A stretch of 64,000 bases of DNA from Hufsiella arboris (GTDB lineage Bacteria > Bacteroidota > Bacteroidia > Sphingobacteriales > Sphingobacteriaceae): assembly GCF_009834875.1 (NCBI RefSeq), contig NZ_WVHT01000004.1:62001-126000 (forward strand). Reading direction: 5' to 3'. The translations under genes and the position numbers were made by a program. Below the pieces are notes generated by a model. That model was not told where the DNA came from. It saw nothing but the letters and a program-made list of their open reading frames with translations, and ran no database searches. Below, piece by piece: positions 17,162 to 26,141 of the stretch. How positions within the stretch are numbered: position 1 is the first letter of the stretch; each line of letters starts with the position of its first letter.

Positions 17162-19726
17162 CTAAACTTCCTTACGCAAAACTTCCAGCGGCGGCCTGTT
17201 AAGCACTCCCCTGCTATTCAATAATCCGATAAGAACCGTTAAAGCGGTGATGCTCAGAAAGATGAATCCAATAACTGACAAAGCTGGCCGAAAAGGTGTG
17301 TCAAAACTGAACCGCGCCAGTGCCCATCCTCCTGCAAGTGCCAGCAAAATCCCTGTAAGCGCTGAAAGTGCGCCAAGAAAAACATATTCAAGGGCGGTAA
17401 TTGCGAACACTTGCTTCCTGCTTGCGCCAAGCGTTCTGAGCAGAACACTTTCCTGCATTCGCTGGTATTTACTGATCATAACCGAAGCGATCAGAACAAC
17501 CAATCCGGTAAGGATACTAAAGGCCGCCATAAAGCGGATCACAAAACCAATTTTATCCAGTATCTCATCAAGCACGTTTAGTATCAGCGCCAAGTCGATC
17601 ACCGACACATTTGGAAATTGTTGTACAATCTTCTGCTGAAAAGCCGCTGACTGCCGGTTATCCTGCACACGAGTAACCAATACATGAAACTGAGGAGCGT
17701 CTTCCAACACACCTTTTGGAAATATTACCAGGAAATTTGTCTGCACCCGGTTCCACTCAACAGTTCGCAGGCTTCCGATAACAGTAGGAACCATCAAGCC
17801 CTGTACATTGAACATCAGCCTGTCGCCAACATGCCAGTGATTACTTTCAGCGTATTTTTGTTCAACAGATATACGAGCTGTGTCCCGCGGCCCGGCAACA
17901 GATCCCATCCATTTTCCGGCACTCAGTTTTTCGGTATCGCCCAGCGTGTCGCGGAAGGTTACGCGAAACTCTCTTCCAAATGGCTTTACTGATAAAGTGG
18001 TTTTCTTATCTTTTTTAATATCGGCCGCCGTTTGATCATTTATGCTTTGAAGCCGCATGGTTATAACCGGCACTTCCTGTATTACTGGCAAACCTTCCGA
18101 ACGGGTTAGTGAAGCGATTGCAGCCTTTTGTGAGCTCTGAATATCGAACAAAATCATGTTCGGCTGATTTTTTCCTGCCGCCATGGTAACCCGCCCGATC
18201 AGCATGCTTTGTACAAAGAATAGTAAGCTTATAAAAGCTGTTCCTAAGCCAATGGATACCAACAAAATAGCCGTCTGGTTATTCGGACGATATAAATTTG
18301 ACAATCCTTGCCGCCAGAGATAACTCCATGAGGTTGGGAAGAACCGGCGAACCATCCACACCAGCAACATCGCGATAGCATAAAGAACAGCAAATGCAAT
18401 AAACAGTCCGGCGGCAAATGCCAGCGTTTGAATCCATCCATCGAGCTGCAGCGTCGCAAATCCGATAACAAATAAAGCAATCAATAAAAAGACGAGCCAC
18501 CTCGCCCAGTCTTTCCAACCGCCTTTCTCCTCCCCAAGCAATCGAAGCGTATTTAATGGCGAAATTTTACGCACCGAAAGTAATGGAAGCAACGCGAACA
18601 ATACCGAAATGAGCATACCCAGCAGAATCCCCTGACCAACCGCCAGCCAGGAAATGGCACTACTAATTTCTACCGGAAGAAAATCCTTTAACACAACCGG
18701 CAATATCTGTTGGATAATCGTACCTAAAAGGGCACCTGTAACCGACCCAATGAACCCGATGCCTAAAATCTGGATCAGGTAAATTAAGAATGCCTGGCGG
18801 GAACTCACTCCCATGCATCTTAACACCGCAACAGTTGTCAGCTTTTCCCTCATATAAATATGGACCGAACTCGCCACGCCGATACAGCCGAGAAGCAAGG
18901 CGATAAATCCAACCAGGGCCAGGAAATCCGTAAGGTCGCTGAACGATTTACCGGTGTTTTCCTTCCGCGTTTGAATCGTATCATAGTTTAACTCCTGCTT
19001 CTCAAATTTCGGATCTAATTTTTTCACCATGGCGTTCACATCCACATCCTTCGGGAATTTGTAGTAAACGGTATAATTGATCCTACTACCCTTTTGCAGC
19101 AAGCCGGTGGCAGAAACGTATTGCAACGGAATAAATACAGCCGGCGCTACAGTTGATGCAAAGCCGGTTTGCCCGGGAGCTTTGTTCAGAATTCCGGCGA
19201 TCTGAAATGTTAGATTTCCCACCTGAATCGAATCACCCGGTTGGGCGTTAAATTGTAGCATCAGCGTTTTATCCACCAATGCACTTTTGCCTTTGCGAAA
19301 CTCCGTGGCAGCGCCCGCAGGTGTTGTTTCCAGCTCACCGTAGTAAGGAAAATCGCCGCTTAAAGCCCTGATCTGAACTAATCGCGTTCCCTGATTTTTC
19401 TTAAACAGAATCATCGAAGCAAAACTATTTTCCTCGGAATAACGGGCATCCAGGCCTTTTAACGAATCGATCAAATGCAAAGTTTCCTTGCTGAAGGGCC
19501 TGTTGTCTGAAACGGACAAATCAGCGCCGATAAGTGTCGCTGCCTGGTTATCAATATCGCGTTTAAGATTATCACCAAATGAGTAAATAGCCACCAACGC
19601 GGCAATTCCAACAATAATGGAAGATATGAATAGAAATAGTCGTGATCTGTTTTTGCGGCTGTCCCGCCAGGCCATTTTCAGCAACCAGTTAAATTGCAGC
19701 GGTTGTTTTTGCGTATAATCGTTCAT
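17162..19726 (-). CDS. ABC transporter permease, YbbP/FtsX-like
   Basis: 854 residues. An N-terminal TM segment (about 28-50) is followed by a periplasmic MacB-type domain and a first FtsX domain near 265-385 (three or four TM). Two central TM segments (about 410-460) precede a second TM/periplasmic half, and a second FtsX domain closes the C-terminus (about 730-850). This two-FtsX layout matches YbbP, the partner of the ATPase YbbA. Such mechanotransmission ABC systems act on lipids, lipoproteins or envelope enzymes rather than classic transport. It lies 14 bp downstream of the ATPase gene. Confidence 0.85.
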   Translation of the reverse strand: MNDYTQKQPLQFNWLLKMAWRDSRKNRSRLFLFISSIIVGIAALVAIYSFGDNLKRDIDNQAATLIGADLSVSDNRPFSKETLHLIDSLKGLDARYSEENSFASMILFKKNQGTRLVQIRALSGDFPYYGELETTPAGAATEFRKGKSALVDKTLMLQFNAQPGDSIQVGNLTFQIAGILNKAPGQTGFASTVAPAVFIPLQYVSATGLLQKGSRINYTVYYKFPKDVDVNAMVKKLDPKFEKQELNYDTIQTRKENTGKSFSDLTDFLALVGFIALLLGCIGVASSVHIYMREKLTTVAVLRCMGVSSRQAFLIYLIQILGIGFIGSVTGALLGTIIQQILPVVLKDFLPVEISSAISWLAVGQGILLGMLISVLFALLPLLSVRKISPLNTLRLLGEEKGGWKDWARWLVFLLIALFVIGFATLQLDGWIQTLAFAAGLFIAFAVLYAIAMLLVWMVRRFFPTSWSYLWRQGLSNLYRPNNQTAILLVSIGLGTAFISLLFFVQSMLIGRVTMAAGKNQPNMILFDIQSSQKAAIASLTRSEGLPVIQEVPVITMRLQSINDQTAADIKKDKKTTLSVKPFGREFRVTFRDTLGDTEKLSAGKWMGSVAGPRDTARISVEQKYAESNHWHVGDRLMFNVQGLMVPTVIGSLRTVEWNRVQTNFLVIFPKGVLEDAPQFHVLVTRVQDNRQSAAFQQKIVQQFPNVSVIDLALILNVLDEILDKIGFVIRFMAAFSILTGLVVLIASVMISKYQRMQESVLLRTLGASRKQVFAITALEYVFLGALSALTGILLALAGGWALARFSFDTPFRPALSVIGFIFLSITALTVLIGLLNSRGVLNRPPLEVLRKEV

Positions 19727-19740
19727 AACACAGGTTCAGT

Positions 19741-20445
19741 TTAAAGCTGTGTATGGATTGATTTACTCGCGGCTTCATCAGAAATAATCTTTCCGCCTTT
19801 GAGTCGTATCACCCGCTGTGTTTTTGCCGCCAGTTCAAGATCATGAGTAACCAGCACTAAGGTAGTTCCGGCATCGCGATTCAGCTCAAAAAGTAATTTT
19901 TCCACTTTCGCCCCGGTTTCAGCATCCAGATTTCCGGTTGGCTCGTCGGCAAATAAAATTCTCGGCGAATTGGAAAAAGCCCGGGCCAGGGAGATACGCT
20001 GCTGCTCGCCTCCAGACAATTGTGTCGGGTAATGATGCCCGCGATCCGCAAGTCCTACTTTATCAAGTAACTCAAGCGAACGCTGCTTCACATTTTTTTC
20101 GCCGTGAAGCTCCAGCGGAACCATCACATTTTCCAAAGCGGTTAATGTTGGTAGTAATTGAAAATTTTGAAATATAAAACCTACATAGCGATTTCTGACG
20201 GTTGCACGCTGATCTTCGGAAAGCGTATTGAGAACAATGCTATTCAAAGCAACTTCTCCTGCACTCGCCCGGTCAAGCCCGGCACAAAGGCCCAGCAAGG
20301 TTGTTTTTCCGCTGCCTGAAGGTCCGACGATAGCCGCTGTTGAGCCTTCTTCGATATCGAAATTGATGTCATCCAGCACGGTAAGGGATCTTCCGGCGCT
20401 TTGATATGTTTTACTTAGGTTGCTGACTTTTAATATAGATGCCAA
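19741..20445 (-). CDS. ABC transporter ATPase, YbbA/LolD-like
   Basis: 234 residues. Walker A GPSGSGKTT, Q-loop in FIFQNFQLLP, signature LSGGEQQR, Walker B ILFADEP followed by TGNLD (D-loop) and a switch His in VLVTHDLELA. The MacB/LolD-type TGNLDAETG and the 234-residue length identify the type VII branch that pairs with FtsX-like permeases. It is the first gene of the leftward ybbA-ybbP pair and is divergent from the tesA-like esterase, the same arrangement as in E. coli. Confidence 0.92.
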   Translation of the reverse strand: MASILKVSNLSKTYQSAGRSLTVLDDINFDIEEGSTAAIVGPSGSGKTTLLGLCAGLDRASAGEVALNSIVLNTLSEDQRATVRNRYVGFIFQNFQLLPTLTALENVMVPLELHGEKNVKQRSLELLDKVGLADRGHHYPTQLSGGEQQRISLARAFSNSPRILFADEPTGNLDAETGAKVEKLLFELNRDAGTTLVLVTHDLELAAKTQRVIRLKGGKIISDEAASKSIHTQL

Positions 20446-20550
20446 TTGCGTTTGTGTTATTTGCTAATATTTCTGTAAGATCATCGAAAATACCTGATTA
20501 GAAAACTTAATTTGTCACCGGCTTGTTTTAATCACTTATTTCTAAGACGA

Positions 20551-21231
20551 ATGACCAGACTAAAGATTTTAATGATAACTCTTTTTGCAGGAATATTTTT
20601 CGCCTGTAATCAGTCATCAAATACTACCGACAGCGAAAAACCAAAATCCGGCGAAAGCAGGAATGCGGTAAAAACACCTAAAAAAAATATCCTTTTTTTT
20701 GGCAACAGCTTAACAGCCGGATATGGCCTCGATGATCCGGCAAATGCTTTTCCGGGTTTGATACAGCACACCGTGGATTCACTTAACCTGCCTTATAATT
20801 GCGTAAATGCCGGACTGAGCGGCGAAACAACAGCCGGAGGAAACAGCCGTATCGACTGGCTTTTAAAGCAGCCGGTTGATGTTTTCGTGCTGGAACTGGG
20901 CGCTAACGACGGATTGCGCGGCCTGGACGTACAGGACACTTACAAAAATCTTCAGTCGATTATTTCGAAAGTGAAATCAAAATATCCCTCCTGTAAAATC
21001 GTACTTACCGGCATGATGGTTCCTCCTAATATGGGCGAGAACTATGCGAGCGATTTTGCGGCTGTTTACCCCCGCCTGGCGAAAGAAAACAACATTGCGT
21101 TGGTTCCCTTTTTGCTACAGGATGTTGCTGGTGTTCGCAAGCTAAACCAGGGTGATGGCATACATCCTACAGAAGAAGGACAGAAAATTGTTACAGAGAA
21201 CGTCTGGAAAGTACTAAAGGACCAGCTCTGA
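20551..21231 (+). CDS. tesA: TesA-like SGNH esterase/lysophospholipase, lipoprotein
   Basis: 226 residues from the ATG at 20551. Signal peptide with Cys19 (IFFAC), a loose lipobox, so probably lipid-anchored and periplasmic. SGNH blocks: GNSLTAGYGL (nucleophile S53), Gly in GLSGETT, GANDGLRG (block III) and DGIHPTEEG (catalytic Asp and His). The usual GDSL is GNSL here. TesA-type enzymes hydrolyse acyl-CoA, lysophospholipid and aryl esters. It is divergent from ybbA-ybbP, as tesA is in Proteobacteria, suggesting a functional link between this esterase and that ABC system. Confidence 0.88.
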   Translation: MTRLKILMITLFAGIFFACNQSSNTTDSEKPKSGESRNAVKTPKKNILFFGNSLTAGYGLDDPANAFPGLIQHTVDSLNLPYNCVNAGLSGETTAGGNSRIDWLLKQPVDVFVLELGANDGLRGLDVQDTYKNLQSIISKVKSKYPSCKIVLTGMMVPPNMGENYASDFAAVYPRLAKENNIALVPFLLQDVAGVRKLNQGDGIHPTEEGQKIVTENVWKVLKDQL

Positions 21232-21258
21232 TTCAGTAATATTTATTGAACAAGATTG

Positions 21259-21456
21259 TTATTTTACCGGATCTCCGGACGGTGGACTAAACTTTTGACG
21301 GAGATAATCTTCCAAAGTCGAAGATTCCGTTGATTTTAACTTATTGATAGCCGCCATTACGTCCTCGCGCGTGACCTTAAACTTATCCATGAAATAATGA
21401 TAATCGATATCATGCGCGCTACCATCTAAATGTTCTTTCAAGTTGTTTTCAACCAT
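21259..21456 (-). CDS. DUF3606-like small protein
   Basis: 65 residues starting MVENNLKEHLDGSAHDIDYH. A short helix-turn-helix-like segment (HYFMDKFKVTREDVMAAINKL) resembles DUF3606, a family of small basic or stress-related proteins in Bacteroidota and Proteobacteria that resembles a shortened DNA-binding fold. The function is unknown. It is convergent with tesA, 27 bp apart. Confidence 0.55.
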   Translation of the reverse strand: MVENNLKEHLDGSAHDIDYHYFMDKFKVTREDVMAAINKLKSTESSTLEDYLRQKFSPPSGDPVK

Positions 21457-21510
21457 AACTTTATTGCTAGTTTATTTTCAGCCCACTTTTTTGGCTGCGG
21501 TTTTCGAAGT

Positions 21511-21717
21511 TTATTTGGGCTCTGGTCTCTTAGCTTCGGAATTGTCTTCCGACTGGTCTTTTTCACCCGAAATATATGATTCTGCTGAGCTGTCGATTAA
21601 AATACCATCGGCGCCGATTTTTTTGTCATCTATATCGTTGTTTGCAGCAAGGTTTTTCGCACTTATGTTTTTACCCTGTTCGTTGCCGTCGCCCCGATTT
21701 TGCATGTTGTCTTTCAT
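21511..21717 (-). CDS. Small hydrophilic hypothetical protein
   Basis: 68 residues, strongly polar and acidic with many Asn, Asp, Lys and Ser, no hydrophobic segment, probably disordered. Small proteins of this composition are common near stress genes in Sphingobacteriaceae, but I recognise no domain. It may be co-transcribed with the DUF3606-like gene 54 bp downstream. The coding call rests on frame length and composition only. Confidence 0.4.
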   Translation of the reverse strand: MKDNMQNRGDGNEQGKNISAKNLAANNDIDDKKIGADGILIDSSAESYISGEKDQSEDNSEAKRPEPK

Positions 21718-21798
21718 AACAGAAATCTTTTATTAGAAAATAGAAATCTGTTTAAAAGGTTTTAATCAAATCTTAATTCTTAAGTATAGCGACCTGAG

Positions 21799-23517
21799 TT
21801 AATATGCAGATGCATCGGGCATTACATCAGCTGCAGCAAATGCCCGCTGATAGCTTTTTTTGTAAGCAGCCGCTTCTGTTAATTTCTTTTGAGCAGACAG
21901 GCATTGGAACATGCCTAATAACGACCAGCCATTTCCAGGGTTTGTTGTCAAATCTTCCTGATAAACTTTAGCAGCTTCCGACGCACGATTCAATCTTAGC
22001 AACGCTAATCCTAAGTATTGTCGCGAAGGGATCAACCAATCCTGAGGTTCACGATAAATCAGGTTATCTTCTTCATCAACGGCTTTCTTTAATGCAGTTA
22101 ATGCTTCTTCATATCGTTTCTCAGCAAATAAAATTTCACCACTCAATAATTCTGACGCTATGATACCACATTGCTTCGGCGCATTAAAAGGCATCAGCCG
22201 GATTGCCAGCTGACTATTGGCCAAATGCTTTTTAATGTTAGTAAGCCGCCGTTTAGCCTCGGGTATATTGCCACTTCGGACGCACGCCATTCCTTTTGCA
22301 AAATCGTTAAGCAAAGAGGCATATTTCCACTTTGTATCGGGTTCGTTGGCCTTTAATATCTCTTGCCATTTGCCCAGCCTTACCCGGGCGACAACCGGTA
22401 TCATATAAACAAATTGCGCGTAGGTATTTTTTTCAAATCCTGGTTGCTGAGCAATCAGCCTTTCGCGGGTGCGCTGATAAACAGGCAATCCCTTTCGGTA
22501 CATACCAGCGTTCATCGCGCAGTACGATTGCACAGCATAAATATGAACGACATTATCTCGTCCTAGTTGTAAAGATGGCACAAGGGAATCGATCCGGTTA
22601 TTTACATCGTTGGCTTCTTCGTTTACAACAACACCCCTGGAAAAAAAACCGTTGCGCTGGTAAGAATGCGTTGCCATATGCACCATGTGGCCAACGCCGG
22701 GCATAGTATTTCTTAACTTTTCTGCATCAGGCAGTGCAATCTCCGGATGGCGCGATGCTTCTGTTAAATGAATAAAATAATGAAGCGCCGCAGGATGAGT
22801 GGAATCGGATTTTAAAATCTCTTGCGATAACTGCACAAGCTCCGGTGTCCAGGCTTTAGGAGTTCCGTTATTATACCAAAAATCCCATTTATGCTGCAGC
22901 ATCACTGCGTCAATGTACAGAGCTTTTACGTCGTTGTCATTCGGATGCTTTTTAACGAGCAAGCGCATTGAAGCTGCATAATCGCTGTCAAGTTTAACCC
23001 TATCTGCATTTGTCGTATCCGAAGAATACCGTCGTTGCATGGCGTAAATCAAATCTTTTTCCTTTTCGCTTACACCCGCGATATTTTGTGCCATCACCTG
23101 CAAAACTTGCGGCACTTGCTTATCCATTTTATAGGTGTAGTTATTATAATATGGCCCCATTGCCAGCGCCTGACCCCAATACGCCATAGCGCAATCCTTG
23201 TCAAACCGGGCAGCTTCCTTAAACGAAGCCTGCGCCTCGCGAAAATGATAGCTGTAATAGAAATTAATGCCCTGATCAAAATACACCTGGGCACTGTCTG
23301 CAGTGGTAGAAATGCTGTAACTGTGATTTCCCAAGCCCGGAAGCACCGGTATATATTTCCCGTTCCGATCCTTTGTTATGCCTTCCGGGAGATTTCCGCA
23401 AATGGCGACACTCCTGTCAAAAGTTGCTAAAACCGGGGCCTGTCTGTAAAAATTATTTTCGCCGGAGACTAACAGGACACAAGTCATAAAAACCGGCATT
23501 AAAACCGTATGCTTCAT
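21799..23517 (-). CDS. Exported tetratricopeptide-repeat protein
   Basis: 572 residues. A hydrophobic N-terminus (MKHTVLMPVFMTCVLLVSG) probably directs export. TPR-like helical pairs are visible near residues 75-115 (AQVYFDQGINFYYSYHFREA, then KDCAMAYWGQALAMGP), in the middle around 235-300 (LHYFIHLTEASRHPEIALPDA) and at the C-terminus (YEEALTALKKAVDEEDNLIY). Conserved patches such as HYFIHLTEAS and GHMVHMATHSYQR are typical of a family annotated simply as TPR proteins in Bacteroidota. It is probably a scaffold or a metalloenzyme-like fold given the conserved His clusters; the role is unknown. Confidence 0.75.
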   Translation of the reverse strand: MKHTVLMPVFMTCVLLVSGENNFYRQAPVLATFDRSVAICGNLPEGITKDRNGKYIPVLPGLGNHSYSISTTADSAQVYFDQGINFYYSYHFREAQASFKEAARFDKDCAMAYWGQALAMGPYYNNYTYKMDKQVPQVLQVMAQNIAGVSEKEKDLIYAMQRRYSSDTTNADRVKLDSDYAASMRLLVKKHPNDNDVKALYIDAVMLQHKWDFWYNNGTPKAWTPELVQLSQEILKSDSTHPAALHYFIHLTEASRHPEIALPDAEKLRNTMPGVGHMVHMATHSYQRNGFFSRGVVVNEEANDVNNRIDSLVPSLQLGRDNVVHIYAVQSYCAMNAGMYRKGLPVYQRTRERLIAQQPGFEKNTYAQFVYMIPVVARVRLGKWQEILKANEPDTKWKYASLLNDFAKGMACVRSGNIPEAKRRLTNIKKHLANSQLAIRLMPFNAPKQCGIIASELLSGEILFAEKRYEEALTALKKAVDEEDNLIYREPQDWLIPSRQYLGLALLRLNRASEAAKVYQEDLTTNPGNGWSLLGMFQCLSAQKKLTEAAAYKKSYQRAFAAADVMPDASAY

Positions 23518-23582
23518 GAAGCGAATTTTATATCAAGATAGGCATTTAATCTAGCTTACAACAATATGCAAAAACGATGCAT

Positions 23583-23620
23583 AACAAAAAAGCCGCCTCA
23601 AAAGAAGCGGCTTTTTTGTT
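23583..23620 (-). terminator. Terminator after the OYE gene
   Basis: Perfect 14-bp inverted repeat (23583-23596 with 23607-23620) around a 10-nt loop, with GCCGC at the tip side and A/T runs outside, so it can act in both directions. It ends the leftward ArsR-OYE operon, 19 bp past the OYE stop. Confidence 0.9.
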
Positions 23621-23638
23621 AACCGGTATTAAAATGCT

Positions 23639-24745
23639 TTATTCCATTACAAGCTCAGCCAACGCTTCTTTAGAGAAACCTTTCAGTTCACCGGTACGTT
23701 GTTCTTTGATCTTTTTAACCCAATTTGGATCAGAGAGTAACGGACGGCCGACAGCTACCAGGTCGAAATCCCCGCGGTCAAAACGACGAAGCAATTCATC
23801 CAATGAACTTGGCTGGGAACTTTCACCGGCGAAAGCGGCAAGGAATTCTCCTGTTAAACCAACTGAACCTACCGTGATTGTAGCTTTTCCGCTTACCTTT
23901 TTAACCCAACCGGCGAAATTAAGATCCGAATCGTCAAACTCAGCTTCCCAAAAGCGACGCTGCGAACAATGAAAAATGTCTGCTCCTGCATCAGCCAGCG
24001 GACTGATCCAGGCTTCAAGTTCCTGTGGCGTTGCAGCCAGTTTATTGGTATAATTGGCGGGCTTGAATTGTGATAATCGTATGATCAATGCAAAATCCTC
24101 TCCTACCTGTTTACGAACTTCTTTGATCACTTCTACTCCGAAGCGTGTCCGTTCGGCTAATGTTTTGCCTCCCCAGATATCCGTTCTTTTATTCGTTTCG
24201 TTCCAGAAAAACTGGTCGATCAGGTAGCCATGTGCTCCGTGGATTTCTACGGTATCAAACCCTAATCGCTTGGCATCCGCGGCAGCACGACCGAAAGCTG
24301 CAATCGTATCGGCGATGTCAGAATCAGTCATAGTATTTCCATTAACAAATCCCGGGCGATTTAAACCTGAAGGGCCTTCAAACGGGACGGGCGGAATCCA
24401 TCCGGAATGATGGTTGTCCATGATACCCATGTGCCAGATTTGAGGTGCCATTTTCCCCCCAGCCTGATGAACATTTTTGATAACGTCTTCCCAGCCAGTC
24501 AAAGCATCCGCACCATAAAAGTGAGGAATGTTTGCATCATTAGATGAGGACGGCCTGTCAATCACCGTTCCTTCCGATAAAATTAATCCCACTCCCCCCT
24601 CGGCACGCTTACGGTAATAAGCTGCGACATCATCAGTTGGAACGCCATTTGGCGAAAACGAACGCGTCATCGGAGCCATCACAATACGATTTTTGATACT
24701 TAACGATTTCAGGTTAAAAGGCCTGAACAAGCTGTCTGTATTCAT
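23639..24745 (-). CDS. Old yellow enzyme-type NADH:flavin oxidoreductase
   Basis: 368 residues, an FMN-binding TIM barrel. N-terminal FPFNLKSLSIKNRIVMAPMTR-like strand (LSIKNRIVMAPMTR), the substrate-binding pair in EIHGAHGYLIDQF (here H-G-A-H, usual H-x-x-N/H), then FFWNETNKRTDIWGG, and a C-terminal FMN-phosphate site (VAVGRPLLSDPNW). OYEs reduce activated C=C bonds of enals, quinones, nitro esters and similar electrophiles. It is co-transcribed with the ArsR-type regulator 10 bp upstream, so it is presumably induced by a reactive compound. Confidence 0.92.
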   Translation of the reverse strand: MNTDSLFRPFNLKSLSIKNRIVMAPMTRSFSPNGVPTDDVAAYYRKRAEGGVGLILSEGTVIDRPSSSNDANIPHFYGADALTGWEDVIKNVHQAGGKMAPQIWHMGIMDNHHSGWIPPVPFEGPSGLNRPGFVNGNTMTDSDIADTIAAFGRAAADAKRLGFDTVEIHGAHGYLIDQFFWNETNKRTDIWGGKTLAERTRFGVEVIKEVRKQVGEDFALIIRLSQFKPANYTNKLAATPQELEAWISPLADAGADIFHCSQRRFWEAEFDDSDLNFAGWVKKVSGKATITVGSVGLTGEFLAAFAGESSQPSSLDELLRRFDRGDFDLVAVGRPLLSDPNWVKKIKEQRTGELKGFSKEALAELVME

Positions 24746-24755
24746 GTTTAAAAAT

Positions 24756-25055
24756 TTAAATGTCTTTTTTAATTAACTGGATCAAGCTGTTAAATGCTTC
24801 TTCATTTCGCTGGTAGTAAGTCCACTGCCCGACACGGGTAGCCTTTACCATCCCGGCCCGCTGCAATAGCGACAAGTATTCGGAAACCGTTGATTGAGTC
24901 AATCCGGCTTTTTTCTGTATCTGGCCAACGCATACACCATTGTCATAACCATACTCCGCCTGTTCCGGGAAATTATTCTCCGGATCTTTGAGCCATTGCA
25001 AAATTTGCAAGCGGGTTTTATTGGAAAGCGCTTTAAATAGTTCCACCTGATCCAT
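24756..25055 (-). CDS. ArsR-family transcriptional repressor
   Basis: 99 residues with a winged helix: recognition region CVGQIQKKAGLTQSTVSEYLSLLQRAGMV (about 42-70) and wing VGQWTYYQRNEEA. A single Cys (C42) sits at the start of the DNA-binding region; no metal-binding ELCVCDL-type motif is present, so this is a non-metal sensor, possibly redox- or electrophile-responsive through that Cys (inference). It is the first gene of the operon with OYE. A perfect inverted repeat overlaps its promoter, indicating autoregulation. Confidence 0.88.
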   Translation of the reverse strand: MDQVELFKALSNKTRLQILQWLKDPENNFPEQAEYGYDNGVCVGQIQKKAGLTQSTVSEYLSLLQRAGMVKATRVGQWTYYQRNEEAFNSLIQLIKKDI

Positions 25056-25059
25056 AAGA

Positions 25060-25086
25060 CAAAGATATATCGGATTTTTCCGATAT
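25060..25086 (-). promoter_or_regulatory. ArsR operator overlapping the arsR-OYE promoter
   Basis: On the minus strand TATCTTTG (25060-25067) is an exact TAnnTTTG -7 box. Directly upstream and touching it is a perfect inverted repeat ATATCGGA-N4-TCCGATAT (25067-25074 and 25079-25086). A repressor bound here would block polymerase. The -7 box ends 4 nt before the arsR ATG, so the mRNA is probably leaderless. Confidence 0.75.
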
Positions 25087-25233
25087 CCCTATATCCTTAA
25101 CGGAGATGACAATCAGATTAGCGAAAGCTGAAAGTGCAATGACAAAGCACAAAATACCATCCAGTTATTCTTTAGTAAGCCGTTCAACACCTACTAAAAA
25201 ATTCTTAGCTTAGAATACTTATTCAAATTGACT

Positions 25234-26121
25234 ATGAGCGAAATAAAAAAAGAAGACATCAGCCAGGATGTATTCGACCTGTATGACGATTATGCGCATA
25301 ACCGTGTTAATCGCCGGGATTTTGTACAAAAACTATCCCTATATGCGGTTGGCGGCCTTACAGTGCCTTCGCTGATGAGTTTTCTCATGCCGGATTACAA
25401 GGGTGCGATCCAGGTTTCACACGATGATCCCCGCTTAAAATCTGAATACATCAGCTATCAATCTCCGAAAGGCGGCGGAACAATCAAAGCACTGTTATCA
25501 GCACCCGTAAATGCAAACAAGAAACTTGGCGGGATCATCGTTGTTCACGAAAACCGGGGCTTAAATCCGCATATTGAAGATGTAGCGAGAAGAGCAGCGT
25601 TGGCGGGATTTATTTCTATTGCTCCTGATGCGCTGAGCCCTTTAGGCGGTTATCCGGGCAACGATGATGAGGGCCGCGCCCTGCAAAGTAAGCGTGACAG
25701 AAATGATATGCTGGAAGACTTCATCGCTTCTTATGATTATTTGAAAAACCATAAAGACTGCAATGGCAAAATTGGCGTTGTAGGTTTCTGCTTTGGCGGG
25801 TGGATTGCCAATATGATGGCTGTCCGGATTCCCGGGCTGTCGGCGTCGGTTCCATTTTATGGTGGCCAGCCGCCGGTTGAAGACGTTTCAAAGATAAAAG
25901 CTCCTCTTTTACTGCATTATGCATCGCTCGACACTCACGTTAATGAGGGCTGGCCGGCTTATGAAAAAGCTTTAAAAGATAATAACAAGGAATATACCGC
26001 CTATTTTTATGAAAACGCAAATCATGGCTTCCACAATGATACGACCCCGCGCTATGATAAAGCAGCGGCAGAACTCGCATGGAATCGGACGATTGAGTTT
26101 TTCAATAAAAAGTTGAGTTAA
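25234..26121 (+). CDS. Dienelactone hydrolase family protein, possible Tat substrate
   Basis: The ATG at 25234 gives 295 residues. An N-terminal NRRDFVQKLSLYAVGGL (about 26-42) looks like a twin-arginine signal, so the protein may be exported folded. The alpha/beta-hydrolase core has the DLH nucleophile motif GFCFGGW (Cys nucleophile), then an acid in LHYASLDTHVN and the catalytic His in NHGFHND. True dienelactone hydrolases act on chlorocatechol breakdown; many homologues have other ester substrates. It is divergent from arsR-OYE with a 178-bp gap and convergent with the creatininase-like gene. Confidence 0.85.
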   Translation: MSEIKKEDISQDVFDLYDDYAHNRVNRRDFVQKLSLYAVGGLTVPSLMSFLMPDYKGAIQVSHDDPRLKSEYISYQSPKGGGTIKALLSAPVNANKKLGGIIVVHENRGLNPHIEDVARRAALAGFISIAPDALSPLGGYPGNDDEGRALQSKRDRNDMLEDFIASYDYLKNHKDCNGKIGVVGFCFGGWIANMMAVRIPGLSASVPFYGGQPPVEDVSKIKAPLLLHYASLDTHVNEGWPAYEKALKDNNKEYTAYFYENANHGFHNDTTPRYDKAAAELAWNRTIEFFNKKLS

Positions 26122-26141
26122 TCTTTAACCGACAGTCTCTG

